DNA of 40,837 nt from contig CAYLRE010000009.1 in assembly GCA_964385715.1 (NCBI GenBank), positions 1 to 40,837 on the forward strand, given 5' to 3'. Below the pieces are notes generated by a model, which saw nothing but the letters and a program-made list of their open reading frames with translations, ran no database searches and was not told the origin of the DNA. Source of the stretch: MB-PLM-2 sp964385715 (GTDB lineage: Bacteria > Planctomycetota > Planctomycetia > Pirellulales > UBA7805). Numbering within the stretch: position 1 is the first letter of the stretch; every line of letters begins with the position of its first letter. The translations under genes and the position numbers were made by a program. Positions 10,071 to 18,890 of this stretch are shown piece after piece.

Positions 10071-11297
10071 ATGGATCAACGTAGTCTGCAATGGCGTGTT
10101 GGTGTGGTTGTCCTGTCTGCATTGTTGCTTACAGGCATTCTCATCGTTCGGTTCAGCGACGTCTCGACGCCGTTCCAAACGGCGCAGGTTCTGAACGCCC
10201 ATTTTGATCATGCGCCAGGCGTAACGGTGGGGACCCCCGTGCGCAAAAGCGGAATTCTCATTGGCCGAGTAACCAATGTCGAATTCAGTCACGATCCAGC
10301 GGGCATCATTGTGCGGCTGGAGATCACGCGACCCGATGCCGAACTGCGAGAAGGTGAGGTCTGCCGTATTAAGAGTTCCATCCTGGGGGACGCAGCGCTG
10401 GAGTTTGTGCCAGGTGACTCCCCGAAAGGTCTCGGCAAGCTGCTCACGGAAATGAGCCCGGAAGAGATCGGTACGCTCAAGGGTGTCTGGGTTCCCAGTC
10501 CGCTCGACATGGCGGAACAGTTTGAGGAGCAGCTGAATGAAACGCTGAGCTCTTTCGCGGAGGCGGGGGGCGCTGTTAAGGATGCCGGCGGACAAGTCGA
10601 AAAGCTTGCGGCCAACATCAATCGATTGCTCGAAGGGGACGATCCCGAGCAGATTAACCGGATCATGAACAAGACCGAGACTGCGCTCGAGAGCTTCAAC
10701 GGCGCCATGGACAGTGTCAACAAACTGCTTGGCGATGACGAACTAGGCAACGGCCTGGCCAAGACGATGGAAGACTTGCCCCAGTTGATGGAGAAGATGA
10801 ATCGGGCCGCTGAAAGTGTTGAGCAAGCAATGGCTCGAGCCGAGAACAATCTCAAAAACCTAGAAGGCTTGACCGAGCCCTTAGGGGAACGCGGCGACGA
10901 CATTGCTCGTAAGCTGGACGGGGCGCTGAGTGATTTTGAATCGGTGATGAGTCAGCTCAACCAATTCACCGAAGGCATCAACAGTGATGAAGGAACGCTG
11001 GGACAGCTGATCAACAATCCGCAGCTGTACAACGAAATTAGTTCGGCTGTCAGCAATATCAATCAGATCACCAAGGATATTCGTCCCACGATCAAGTCAC
11101 TCGAGGTGTTTGCCGACAAGATTGCCCGCGATCCGGGGCGACTTGGTGTCAGCGGTGCGATTCGCAAACAGGAGCGGACAAAGTTCCCGAACTATCCTCA
11201 GGTGCAGCCGCCACCGATCGATTGGCGCGATCCGCCCGAGTTGGGCGCGAATCGACTGCCGGCCAGAACACCAGCCGAGCGAACGCTACAAAGGTAG
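10071..11297 (+). CDS. mlaD: MCE-domain (MlaD-type) lipid-transport protein
   Basis: A 408-residue periplasmic lipid-binding subunit held by one N-terminal helix (VGVVVLSALLLTGILIVRF). Residues of about 35-115 are the MCE domain: VLNAHFDHAPGVTVGTPVRKSGILIGRV followed by beta-rich sequence to LEFVPG. MCE domains form hexameric rings with a lipid channel. Escherichia coli MlaD is about 180 residues; here a long helical region follows (roughly 145-350), rich in heptad-like NKLL, LPQLMEKMNRAAESVEQAM and FTEGINSDEGTLGQLI segments. The last part (QPPPIDWRDPPELG) is proline-rich. The TLGQLINNPQLYNEI motif recurs in long MCE proteins. It follows the ATPase gene by 20 bases and its end overlaps the converging lipoprotein gene by 12 bases. 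Confidence 0.92.
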   Translation: MDQRSLQWRVGVVVLSALLLTGILIVRFSDVSTPFQTAQVLNAHFDHAPGVTVGTPVRKSGILIGRVTNVEFSHDPAGIIVRLEITRPDAELREGEVCRIKSSILGDAALEFVPGDSPKGLGKLLTEMSPEEIGTLKGVWVPSPLDMAEQFEEQLNETLSSFAEAGGAVKDAGGQVEKLAANINRLLEGDDPEQINRIMNKTETALESFNGAMDSVNKLLGDDELGNGLAKTMEDLPQLMEKMNRAAESVEQAMARAENNLKNLEGLTEPLGERGDDIARKLDGALSDFESVMSQLNQFTEGINSDEGTLGQLINNPQLYNEISSAVSNINQITKDIRPTIKSLEVFADKIARDPGRLGVSGAIRKQERTKFPNYPQVQPPPIDWRDPPELGANRLPARTPAERTLQR

Positions 11298-12047
11298 CCT
11301 ACCGCCGGCCGGAGGAAATTGCGGGCCATAGGGCGGAGCCGTCGGAGGCAACGCCGGCAGTGGGTGTGGTATCGGAAGACCAGATGCACCCGGCGGTACG
11401 AAGTTCTGCGGCGGTACCTGCGTTGATCCTGGACCATATGCTGGGGCAGGGGGCAAACCTGCTGGTGGTGCATAGTTGGGGCCCGATGGAATTCCGGGGG
11501 GTGGTAGCGTGCCTGCGGGAGAGCCGGGGCCTGCTGACGGATGGGGGCCGACGGGAAAACTGGGGCCGTAGCTGATTGCACCAGCCGGTGCGATGTGGGG
11601 TGGCGCCTGTCCGTAGTTTCGCAGATTCTCGCCGCGCTGGATGATCTCTTCGGTTGGGCTGACAATCATCGGTTGGAGCTGATAGCTCAGCAAACGCGAG
11701 TCATGGATCTCGTGCATCGCCAGGTTGTCGCTAAAGAAGTCCAGCACCGGATACTGATACCACGGAGCGGGAATCGGCTGCAGCACGGTGAGCGTTTCAT
11801 ACCCGTCCTTAATGAGTTGAAACTTGCGCGTGCCGTAGAAAGTGAAGTCGGTCGACACAGGGGTCGTTCCGATCTCGTTGTCGTCGATCTTAACGAGGGC
11901 ACCCGGCGGATCACTGACGATGGTCATCCGTCGCCGCATGCACCCGCTGGCTAGCGAAAGGCAGAGCAAGAGCAACAGGGCCAATCCGGCCAGTCGTCGT
12001 GAAAGTTGTGGCGATTCGTCCGTTTTCTTAGCGGTAGGCGCGCACAT
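11286..12047 (-). CDS. PEGA-domain lipoprotein with proline/glycine-rich tail
   Basis: A 253-residue secreted lipoprotein. The signal peptide LAGLALLLLLCLSLASGC ends at a lipobox Cys at about 36. Directly after it comes a PEGA-type domain (MTIVSDPPGALVKIDDNEIGTTP, then FQLIKDGYETLTVLQPIPAPW), a beta-sandwich common in cell-surface proteins. The remaining 100 residues are repetitive P, G and A with scattered Y, probably disordered and wall- or membrane-contacting. The start at 12047 is chosen because it gives a normal signal peptide; the frame runs back to an ATG at 12116, which would add 23 polar residues. It converges on the MCE gene with a 12-base overlap. Function beyond surface location is unknown. 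Confidence 0.83.
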   Translation of the reverse strand: MCAPTAKKTDESPQLSRRLAGLALLLLLCLSLASGCMRRRMTIVSDPPGALVKIDDNEIGTTPVSTDFTFYGTRKFQLIKDGYETLTVLQPIPAPWYQYPVLDFFSDNLAMHEIHDSRLLSYQLQPMIVSPTEEIIQRGENLRNYGQAPPHIAPAGAISYGPSFPVGPHPSAGPGSPAGTLPPPGIPSGPNYAPPAGLPPAPAYGPGSTQVPPQNFVPPGASGLPIPHPLPALPPTAPPYGPQFPPAGGRLPL

Positions 12048-12302
12048 TGGAAGCCGGGGAGACGCCGAGATCTCCCTCTCGCGTGACGAACAGATTGCTG
12101 TCGAAGCGCGTACCATGAGCGGGCCCGATTAGGAAAAAGGTGGCGGAGTATAGGAATTCAGGCATCCCGTGGCCAGTCCGACCTTTGCTGCTTGCACTAA
12201 CGATTTTCGCACGCCCCGGCACGTATTTTTCACTGCTGGCATGGCCGCGCCTGGTTTGTCTTGGTTCGCGAGAATAGAATAGGGGTTCTAGGACGACCGA
12301 CT

Positions 12303-13622
12303 ATGGAATCACAAACAACCCAATGCGGATGGTGCTTGCATCACGCTGCTCTGTCCGACGTTGGCATGCGGCGGCAGAACAATCAGGACTCGATGAACGT
12401 GCTGGTCGCGTCCGACGAGGACTATTGGGAGCAGCGAGGGCACCTGTTCGTCGTCTGCGATGGGATGGGGGCCCATGCGGCCGGAGAGTTGGCCAGCAAG
12501 ATCGCCGCAGACGGCATTCCACACACCTATAGCAAGAACGAAAATGCCGCTGCGCCCGCTGCCCTGCGGAAGGCCATTCTGGCCGCCAATCGCCAGATTT
12601 TTGACAAAGGGCGGGCCGATATCGACTTTCAGGGCATGGGGACCACCTGCAGTGCTATGGTCCTGCTGCCGGAAGGAGTCTTGATCGGGCATGTTGGTGA
12701 TTCACGCGTCTATCGCTTTCGTGATCAACTGCTCGAACAACTGACGTTCGATCATTCGCTGGTGTGGGAAGTTCGTGCAGCGGCCGAGAACGGCGACGAT
12801 CAAGTCGCCATGAACCTGCCTAAGAACGTTATTACGCGGAGCTTAGGTCCCAGCCCTCAGGTAAAAGTCGACTTAGAAGGGCCATTACCAGTCCAGACCG
12901 GTGACAAGTATCTGCTTTGCAGCGATGGCCTGACCGGTCCCGTGCCGGACGTTGTGGTCGGTACCCTGCTAGCAGCATTGCCGGCTGATGAAGCGGCGCG
13001 GGCTCTAGTCGATTTGGCGAACCTGCGTGGTGGCCCCGACAATATCACGGTGATCGTCGTCGAAGTGGGCGAGCAGATCGAGCAAGAGGTCGAGGATGAG
13101 AGTGCCGCTAGGCAGCTGAAGAGCCGTTTGCTCTCCGCTGTGGCGTTGCTTGCCTTTGTGGCGGCTGCGGTGACCTGGTTTATGGGCCACCACGTGCCAT
13201 CGATTCTTTCCGGCGTGGGCGGAATCGTTGCGGCTATCTTGGCTCTTGTCGTTCGCTTTCAACGGGAGGAAGTCGTTGAAGAACAACCGATGCGACCGCT
13301 GGGGCAGGCACCTTACGCCGAATTTGATTGTAGTGGAGGGCAGGAAACGCTTGAGATGCTAGCGGACGTATTGGACCGAATTCAGCAGGCAGCCGAACGG
13401 GCATCGGTGAAGCTCAAGCCAGAGACGCTTGAAAAGCTGCATGCGAGGCTTGCCGAATCGTCGTCTCCAGCGGACGCGGCCGTCTCGGGTTCCTCGGCGT
13501 CGGATTTGTTCGAGCGGGTGCGGCTTGACGCCCGCCTGGTGTGCGCGATTGTGGCCGATTACAAGCAGGCGAGAGCAGCGGATCAGGCAAAATTCGCTGA
13601 TTCTCCGCTCGATCTTCTGTAA
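12303..13622 (+). CDS. PP2C-type protein phosphatase with membrane anchor
   Basis: A 439-residue serine/threonine phosphatase of the PPM (PP2C/Stp1) family. The catalytic domain (about 15-255) has all the metal-binding motifs: MRRQNNQDS, FVVCDGMGAHAAGE, GMGTTCSAMVL, GHVGDSRVYRF, VITRSLG, LLCSDGLTG and RGGPDNITVIVVEV. After it come two hydrophobic helices (LLSAVALLAFVAAAVTWFMG and ILSGVGGIVAAILALVV), so the enzyme is tied to the membrane facing the cytoplasm. The C-terminal 120 residues look helical and match no family known to me. The ATG at 12303 is preferred over an earlier in-frame alternative start at 12261 by domain position. Such enzymes reverse Hanks-type kinases, but no kinase gene of that type is in the window. 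Confidence 0.93.
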   Translation: MESQTTQCGWCLHHAALSDVGMRRQNNQDSMNVLVASDEDYWEQRGHLFVVCDGMGAHAAGELASKIAADGIPHTYSKNENAAAPAALRKAILAANRQIFDKGRADIDFQGMGTTCSAMVLLPEGVLIGHVGDSRVYRFRDQLLEQLTFDHSLVWEVRAAAENGDDQVAMNLPKNVITRSLGPSPQVKVDLEGPLPVQTGDKYLLCSDGLTGPVPDVVVGTLLAALPADEAARALVDLANLRGGPDNITVIVVEVGEQIEQEVEDESAARQLKSRLLSAVALLAFVAAAVTWFMGHHVPSILSGVGGIVAAILALVVRFQREEVVEEQPMRPLGQAPYAEFDCSGGQETLEMLADVLDRIQQAAERASVKLKPETLEKLHARLAESSSPADAAVSGSSASDLFERVRLDARLVCAIVADYKQARAADQAKFADSPLDLL

Positions 13623-13742
13623 ATCGCGACTTTAATTTGTGGCGATTCTCGATGCCAGCGTGTGGCGGTTTCTCTGTGGCAACGGTCGGCAAATGCGATT
13701 CGCCTTGACCTGATTGCCCTCGATTTCGACACTACCGACGCT

Positions 13743-14927
13743 ATGAATCTCCTCCAGCGTTCGGTATTACGGCAGCTGCTCACGGTCTTTGTTATCTCAC
13801 TGACCGCGGTGACTCTACTCATGATCAGCGTGCTGATCATTCTCGCCGTGCGCAAACAGGGATTGGGCTATGAGCAGATGTTTCAGGTTCTGCCTTATGT
13901 GCTTCCCGATGCCCTTCGTTTTTCCGTGCCGGCCACAATTTTGTTCTCGGTCTGTAGTGTCTACGGACGCTTAGCGTCGGCGAACGAAGTCGTGGCCATC
14001 AAGTCGGTCGGCATCTCGCCGTGGGCGATCGTGTGGCCCACCTTGGTCTGTGTGGCACTAATCAGCTACGTCGCCGTTTGGCTGAACGATCTGGCGGTGT
14101 CTTGGGGTTATGACGGCTTGCGCAAAGTCGTGATGCAGTCGATCGAACCAGTGACTTATAGCGTGCTCAGAAGCCAGAAAACGCATACGACCGACAACTT
14201 CACGATCAACGTCCGTGACGTTGTCGACGACCGGTTGATTGAACCGACCATGACCTTTAAGGCGGGCCCCAATTCCCCGGAATTCATGATTCGGGCCGAA
14301 TGGGCCAAGCTCAAAGCGGATGTCGAAGCGGAAACGCTAACCCTCTGGTTCCATAACGGTCACGCTACCGGCGGTGACATGAAGGGCCGGTTCGGAGGTA
14401 CGATCAAGCGCGAAATACCGCTGTCACAAGGCAGCAAGCAGGGTAGTCGTTCGCAAAGCCCTTCGCATGTGTCGTTGCGCGAAATCCCTGGGCAGATTGT
14501 AGCGCAGAAAAAACAGATCCAAAGCACCGAAGAGAATTTGGCAACCCAAGCAGCCACGGCGATGCTCGCAGGCGATATCCAGGCCCTAGGCGAGTCCTCT
14601 TGGGATCGGGGTCGCTCTCAATTGGAGGGAGATCGCAAACGCCTTCACCACCTGAAGACCGAACCGCATCGACGTTGGGCCAACGGTTTCAGCTGCCTGT
14701 GCTTCGTATTCATCGGCTGCCCACTAGCACTCCGGATGCGTAATGCCGAATTCTGGACCGTATTCTTCATGTGTTTTCTGCCGATTCTGCTCGTCTATTA
14801 TCCGCTTCTGACCGTGAGCGTCGGGCAGGCCAAGGTTGGTGATATGCCGCCGATCGCCGTCTGGTTAGGGAACGTGATCATGATCATCTGGGGGCTTTGG
14901 ACGTTGCGGAAGGTGATTCGCTACTAG
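13743..14927 (+). CDS. LptF/LptG-family (YjgP/YjgQ) permease
   Basis: A 394-residue inner-membrane protein of the family that, with the LptB ATPase, pulls LPS out of the membrane for export. The order fits: an N-terminal helix (MNLLQRSVLRQLLTVFVISL), two more helices through PDALRFSVPATILFSVCSVYGRL, the conserved SANEVVAIKSVGISPWAIVWP stretch, a periplasmic beta-rich domain (about 130-300), and three C-terminal helices containing GCPLALRMRN. SANE-(I/V)-x-A-(I/M)-(K/R)-x-x-G is a hallmark of LptF/G. Which of the two it is cannot be said from one copy. The frame is open to 13662, but the family start matches the ATG at 13743. It follows the PP2C gene by 120 bases. Together with lpxB it points to an LPS-type outer membrane. 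Confidence 0.9.
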   Translation: MNLLQRSVLRQLLTVFVISLTAVTLLMISVLIILAVRKQGLGYEQMFQVLPYVLPDALRFSVPATILFSVCSVYGRLASANEVVAIKSVGISPWAIVWPTLVCVALISYVAVWLNDLAVSWGYDGLRKVVMQSIEPVTYSVLRSQKTHTTDNFTINVRDVVDDRLIEPTMTFKAGPNSPEFMIRAEWAKLKADVEAETLTLWFHNGHATGGDMKGRFGGTIKREIPLSQGSKQGSRSQSPSHVSLREIPGQIVAQKKQIQSTEENLATQAATAMLAGDIQALGESSWDRGRSQLEGDRKRLHHLKTEPHRRWANGFSCLCFVFIGCPLALRMRNAEFWTVFFMCFLPILLVYYPLLTVSVGQAKVGDMPPIAVWLGNVIMIIWGLWTLRKVIRY

Positions 14928-15239
14928 TTTGGCCGTTTTCTGGCGGCGCGAGCATGTCCGTCGGTACTCTGACCAGGCAGTCTCCGTAGGTGTCCCCAAT
15001 TCCACTCCGAAAAGGGCCCGCTTCCATGCCGGATGAAGGGGGCGAGTGCTAGCATGCCGGCGGTGCCGTCTTGCTACTGCGATTGCCGAACTCGCATCAG
15101 CAACTTTGTATTGTTGGGCGCAGGGACCGGTGGTAGACTTTCCTCTCCGAAATCGCCCACCCCGCCGGGCATAGTGGCAAAGGATCCTGCTTCTGCTATT
15201 CCGGCGATACACGATGTCAACGCGACAAGGAGGTCGTCG
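14928..15239. other. Intergenic region before the histidine kinase
   Basis: About 310 bases. The kinase frame is open from 15033, but the strong AAGGAGG at 15227-15233 argues that translation starts at 15240 and that this stretch is promoter and leader. No repeat or structured RNA was recognised. Confidence 0.5.
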
Positions 15240-16850
15240 TTGCTTTCCAATTGGCCCATTCGCTACAAGTTGCTGCTCAAGCTCGCGCTGTTGGCGATGA
15301 TCGTTACGGCGCTCACGACGCTGAGCATGGTGGGGCTCTACTCTTACCGAGAGTTGGTTAAGAGCATCAGCGTCCGCGCGGCCGAACTGCCGCTCACCAC
15401 GCGGCTTTCGCAACGGGTCACCGATCTTCGTTTCGTACTGCGCGACGCGCGGCTCTCTCGCGAGTTTCGTTCTTTCAGCGGCGACAGTTCCCCGCTCGAC
15501 GAGCAGATTCTCGGCGAGCAGTTAGATATGCAGCTGCAGAGTTTTCAGACGGCCCTGACGAAGTACCGTCGGCAGCTCGACGTGAAGGACTTTGATCTCG
15601 GTTTCGGCGGTTCCAAACGCGAAAGAGAGACGGTCCGCGAAATTGACGAGGTTCTGACGCAAATCGACAAGACCGGTCGCGACGATCTATGGATGCACGA
15701 CGACGAACTCATCAATATCGTCGGGCTACATGTCGAAGAGCTCCAGCGACTGACCGCCGAACTTCCGACCTATCTCCATGCCCGCCTTAGTGAGCTGGCT
15801 GGCGAGGTGCGGCTCAAGTACCGCTCGCTGATCTTTATCACCTGGGGTACGGCCATTGCGGCCGCCGTGTTGTTGTTTGTACTGGTCAGGTTGTCCTACC
15901 TGTGGATCTTTTGCCCGTTCCGCGTACTGCTAGAAGGTTCACGCCGCGTTGCCGACGGGGACTTCGATCACCGCATTGAATTGACCAGCGACGACGAGAT
16001 GAAAGAGCTGGGCACGGCCATGAATCAGATGACCGAGCAGTTTCAGGATATCTGTCGCGACCTCGATCGGCAGGTACAAGATCGTACCCGCGAAGTCGTC
16101 CGCAGCGAACAGTTGGCGAGCGTTGGCTATCTGGCCGCCGGTGTGGCGCACGAGATCAACAATCCGCTGGCCTCGATCGCCATGAGTGCCGAATCACTCG
16201 AATCGCGAATGCGAGAAGAAGCGGAGCTGAACCGCGACACGGACGGCGATTCCGAGATCGTCGAAGGCGCGTTTCGGTATCTGCAGATGATTCAGAAAGA
16301 GGCGTTTCGCTGTAAAGAGATCACCGAAAAACTGCTCGACTTCTCACGCATGGGCGATGTCGATCGACAGAGTACCGATTTGCGGGAGTTGATCGAGGAC
16401 GTCATCGAAATGGTGTCGCACCTTGGTAACTACCGCGACAAGACGGTCGAATTTGAGAAGTGCAAGTCGGTGCGTGCTCCGGTGAATCCGCAGGAAATGA
16501 AGCAGGTGGTACTCAACCTGATTACCAACGGGCTCGACAGCTCGAATTCTGGAGGTAAGGTGCGAGTCCGTCTGCAGATCAAGGGCGGCAAGGCCGAAAT
16601 CCTGGTCTCCGACGACGGCTGCGGGATGACTGAAGAAGTCAAAGAGCACCTCTTCGAGCCTTTCTTTACGCGGCGACGATCAGGACAGGGGACCGGCCTG
16701 GGGCTCTCCATCGTCTTCCGAATTGTCGCCGACCACGACGGAACTATCGAGGCAAACAGTGACGGACCCGGAAAGGGTTCACAGATGTGCGTAACCCTGC
16801 CGTTAGCAGGTTCGCATAAGGAGAACGATCATCGCTACCAAGCCGCCTAA
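15240..16850 (+). CDS. Membrane sensor histidine kinase (NtrB/ZraS-like)
   Basis: A 536-residue two-component sensor. A helix at about 8-30, a roughly 165-residue external region, and a second helix (IFITWGTAIAAAVLLFVLVRL) are followed by HAMP (RVADGDFDHRIELTSDDEMKEL). The phosphoacceptor region is VAAGVAHEINNPLASI, and the ATPase domain has VVLNLITNGLDSS (N box), VSDDGCGM and GQGTGLGLSIV (G boxes). The start is taken as the TTG at 15240, because AAGGAGG ends six bases before it and the protein then begins right at the first membrane helix; a start at 15033 would add 69 residues unlike a kinase. The gene overlaps the NtrC-type regulator by 20 bases, so the two form a pair. The external domain matches no sensor family known to me, so the signal is unknown. 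Confidence 0.93.
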   Translation: MLSNWPIRYKLLLKLALLAMIVTALTTLSMVGLYSYRELVKSISVRAAELPLTTRLSQRVTDLRFVLRDARLSREFRSFSGDSSPLDEQILGEQLDMQLQSFQTALTKYRRQLDVKDFDLGFGGSKRERETVREIDEVLTQIDKTGRDDLWMHDDELINIVGLHVEELQRLTAELPTYLHARLSELAGEVRLKYRSLIFITWGTAIAAAVLLFVLVRLSYLWIFCPFRVLLEGSRRVADGDFDHRIELTSDDEMKELGTAMNQMTEQFQDICRDLDRQVQDRTREVVRSEQLASVGYLAAGVAHEINNPLASIAMSAESLESRMREEAELNRDTDGDSEIVEGAFRYLQMIQKEAFRCKEITEKLLDFSRMGDVDRQSTDLRELIEDVIEMVSHLGNYRDKTVEFEKCKSVRAPVNPQEMKQVVLNLITNGLDSSNSGGKVRVRLQIKGGKAEILVSDDGCGMTEEVKEHLFEPFFTRRRSGQGTGLGLSIVFRIVADHDGTIEANSDGPGKGSQMCVTLPLAGSHKENDHRYQAA

Positions 16851-18213
16851 AAGTCTCAAGCTGCTTTTCGCCGACGACGAGCCTTCGCTCCAAGAGCTGA
16901 TGGGCATGGAACTGCCACGCATGGGGCATGAAGTGACCGTCTGCCCTGACGGCGCCACCGCCGCCGCTGCGCTGGAGATGAATACCTACGATTGCATCCT
17001 CGTCGATCTCGATATGCCGGGGCTCAATGGCATCGAGGTGATCGCCCGAGCCAAGGAGAGTTCACCCGATACTGAGGCGGTGATCCTGACCGGGAAGGCG
17101 TCGCAAGATAGCGCGATTGCCGCTTTGCGCCATGGTGCGTTCGATTATCTCACCAAGCCCTGCAAGTTGATCGAACTGAAGGCATTGCTGGAGCGTGTGG
17201 CGGAAAAGCGAGAATTAACGAACAAGTGCCGCGCCTTGCAGCACCGCGTCGAACGATTGGAAGGGGCTCCCCGGCTTATCGGCGACAGCGCCCCCATGCA
17301 GCAAGTACATACGCTCATTTCCAAGGTTGCCCCGACCAATTCCACGGTGCTCGTCCTGGGCGAGACCGGGACCGGTAAAGAGCTAGTGGCGCGAGCCCTG
17401 CACGATCAGAGCCTGCGGGCGGAAATGCCGTTCGTGGCAGTGAATTGTGGAGCCTTGCCGGAGAGCCTGATCGAGAGCGAGCTTTTCGGTCACCGCCGTG
17501 GTTCTTTTACCGGTGCCGATGAGTCCCGCGTTGGTCTGTTTGAAGTTGCCAACGGGGGTACGCTTTTCTTGGACGAAATTGGCGAACTGCCAAAGTCGAT
17601 GCAGGCCAAGCTGCTGCGATTCCTCGAAAGTGGCGAAATTCGCCGTGTCGGCGAGAACGATTCAGTCGTGGTCGATGTCCGCGTGATCTGCGCCACCCAT
17701 CGCCGCCTGGACGAGATGGTGACCGATGGTGACTTCCGCGAAGACCTGATGTTCCGCATCAATACCTTTGAAATCATGCTGCCGCCGTTGCGCGAGCGAC
17801 TCGATGATTTGCCGGAGTTGGCAGGTCACCTTGTGAAGCGATTCAGCAATGGTCAGACCGTCGACGACGCGAACCTGGTGTCGGCTGAATTCTTACAGGT
17901 GCTGAGCAGTCATTCCTGGCCAGGCAACGTGCGTGAGCTGGCCAACGTAATCGAGCATGCCTCGATTCTGGCCGATTCGCTGCCGCTAACGCCGGCCAAT
18001 CTGCCGAACAACTTTGAATCCCGCACGTTGCAGACGCCGCAACTCTCGGCGCTCGGTCCGATGTCGCTACGTGAGATGGAAATGCAGGCGATTGAACAGG
18101 CGCTCAATCGTCACGGCGGGAACAAGCCCAAGGCGTCCGAGGAACTTGGAATTAGCCTCAAGACGCTCTACAACAAGCTGAATCAGGCTAGCACAATGCG
18201 CGAGTCCGCGTAG
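16831..18213 (+). CDS. NtrC-family sigma-54 response regulator, apparent ATC start
   Basis: A 460-residue transcription activator. The receiver domain has the acidic pair FADDEP, the phosphoacceptor in CILVDLDMPG (Asp59) and the lysine of YLTKPC. The AAA+ domain has GETGTGKE, the sigma-54-contacting GSFTGAD (a GAFTGA variant), FLDEIGELP and the WPGNVREL motif. A Fis-type helix-turn-helix (RHGGNKPKASEELGISLKTL) ends the protein. No ATG, GTG or TTG lies in this frame between the stop at 16804 and the ATG at 16900, and that ATG would remove the DDE pocket. AAGGAG at 16818-16823 points to the ATC at 16831, giving (M)ATKPPKSLKLLFADDE. It overlaps the kinase gene by 20 bases and should be its partner. 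Confidence 0.93.
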   Translation: MATKPPKSLKLLFADDEPSLQELMGMELPRMGHEVTVCPDGATAAAALEMNTYDCILVDLDMPGLNGIEVIARAKESSPDTEAVILTGKASQDSAIAALRHGAFDYLTKPCKLIELKALLERVAEKRELTNKCRALQHRVERLEGAPRLIGDSAPMQQVHTLISKVAPTNSTVLVLGETGTGKELVARALHDQSLRAEMPFVAVNCGALPESLIESELFGHRRGSFTGADESRVGLFEVANGGTLFLDEIGELPKSMQAKLLRFLESGEIRRVGENDSVVVDVRVICATHRRLDEMVTDGDFREDLMFRINTFEIMLPPLRERLDDLPELAGHLVKRFSNGQTVDDANLVSAEFLQVLSSHSWPGNVRELANVIEHASILADSLPLTPANLPNNFESRTLQTPQLSALGPMSLREMEMQAIEQALNRHGGNKPKASEELGISLKTLYNKLNQASTMRESA

Positions 18214-18219
18214 GCGGTC

Positions 18220-18248
18220 GATCAGCGGCCATCTGAATGCCGCTGGTC
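18220..18248. terminator. Hairpin between converging genes
   Basis: GATCAGCGGC (18220-18229) and GCCGCTGGTC (18239-18248) make a ten-pair stem with one wobble and a nine-base loop, seven bases after the response-regulator stop. Only a short TTT follows, so it is a weak terminator candidate, perhaps serving the plus-strand operon and, in the other direction, lexA. Confidence 0.5.
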
Positions 18249-18287
18249 TTTGAACCCGTGCTGTTGAGCTAACGTGTGCGAGAGTCG

Positions 18288-18890
18288 CTAGGCGACTTTG
18301 CGGACCACGCCGACAACCACGCCCAGGATCTTAACGTTCTTGACGTAGATCGGCTTCATGCGGCGATTCGACGGCTGCAAACGAATTCGGCGCGATTCTG
18401 GATAGTATCGCTTAAGGGTCGCTTCGCCCTCTTCCGTTTGGGCGACCACGATCTGCCCCTTTTGCGCTGTACGGCTCTTCTTGCAGACGACCATATCGCC
18501 ATCGGTGATCGCGTCGTCGATCATCGAGTCACCGCGGACTTGCAGGGCGAACATGTTCTTCTTATTGAACAGGGCGTCGAAGTCGACCCGCTCGTCCTGT
18601 TCGATCGCTTCGTGCAGGACGCCGGCCGCGATGTCACCGTACAGCGGAATGCCACGTTCTTCTGCCGGCTCCTGGGCCAGCTGAATCGCACGCGACATGT
18701 TCTTTTCGCGGGTGATCAGCCCCTTCTTTTCCAAGGCCTTGAGGTGGCACATTACTCCGTTCGGCGAGCGGATGTCGAATTCATCGCCAATCTCACGCAC
18801 CGTGGGTCCGTAGCCACGAGTGCGGATCTTATCGCGAATGAACATGTAGACCGCTTTCTGTCGCTTCGTTGCTTTGTCCAGAAAACTCAT
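18288..18890 (-). CDS. lexA: LexA repressor
   Basis: The 200-residue SOS repressor and self-cleaving protease. Residues 1-70 are the winged helix-turn-helix (RQKAVYMFIRDKIRTRGYGP, TVREIGDEFDIRSPNGVMCH, LKALEKKGLI). The cleavage site is Ala89-Gly90 in DIAAGVLHEA. The catalytic pair is Ser122 (RGDSMIDD) and Lys160 (ATLKRYY). All residues needed for RecA-stimulated self-cleavage are present and the length is normal. LexA represses DNA-repair genes until DNA damage. It stands alone; no recA, imuB or dnaE2 is nearby. LexA usually controls its own promoter, but I could not pick out a binding palindrome in the upstream 700 bases. Confidence 0.97.
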   Translation of the reverse strand: MSFLDKATKRQKAVYMFIRDKIRTRGYGPTVREIGDEFDIRSPNGVMCHLKALEKKGLITREKNMSRAIQLAQEPAEERGIPLYGDIAAGVLHEAIEQDERVDFDALFNKKNMFALQVRGDSMIDDAITDGDMVVCKKSRTAQKGQIVVAQTEEGEATLKRYYPESRRIRLQPSNRRMKPIYVKNVKILGVVVGVVRKVA

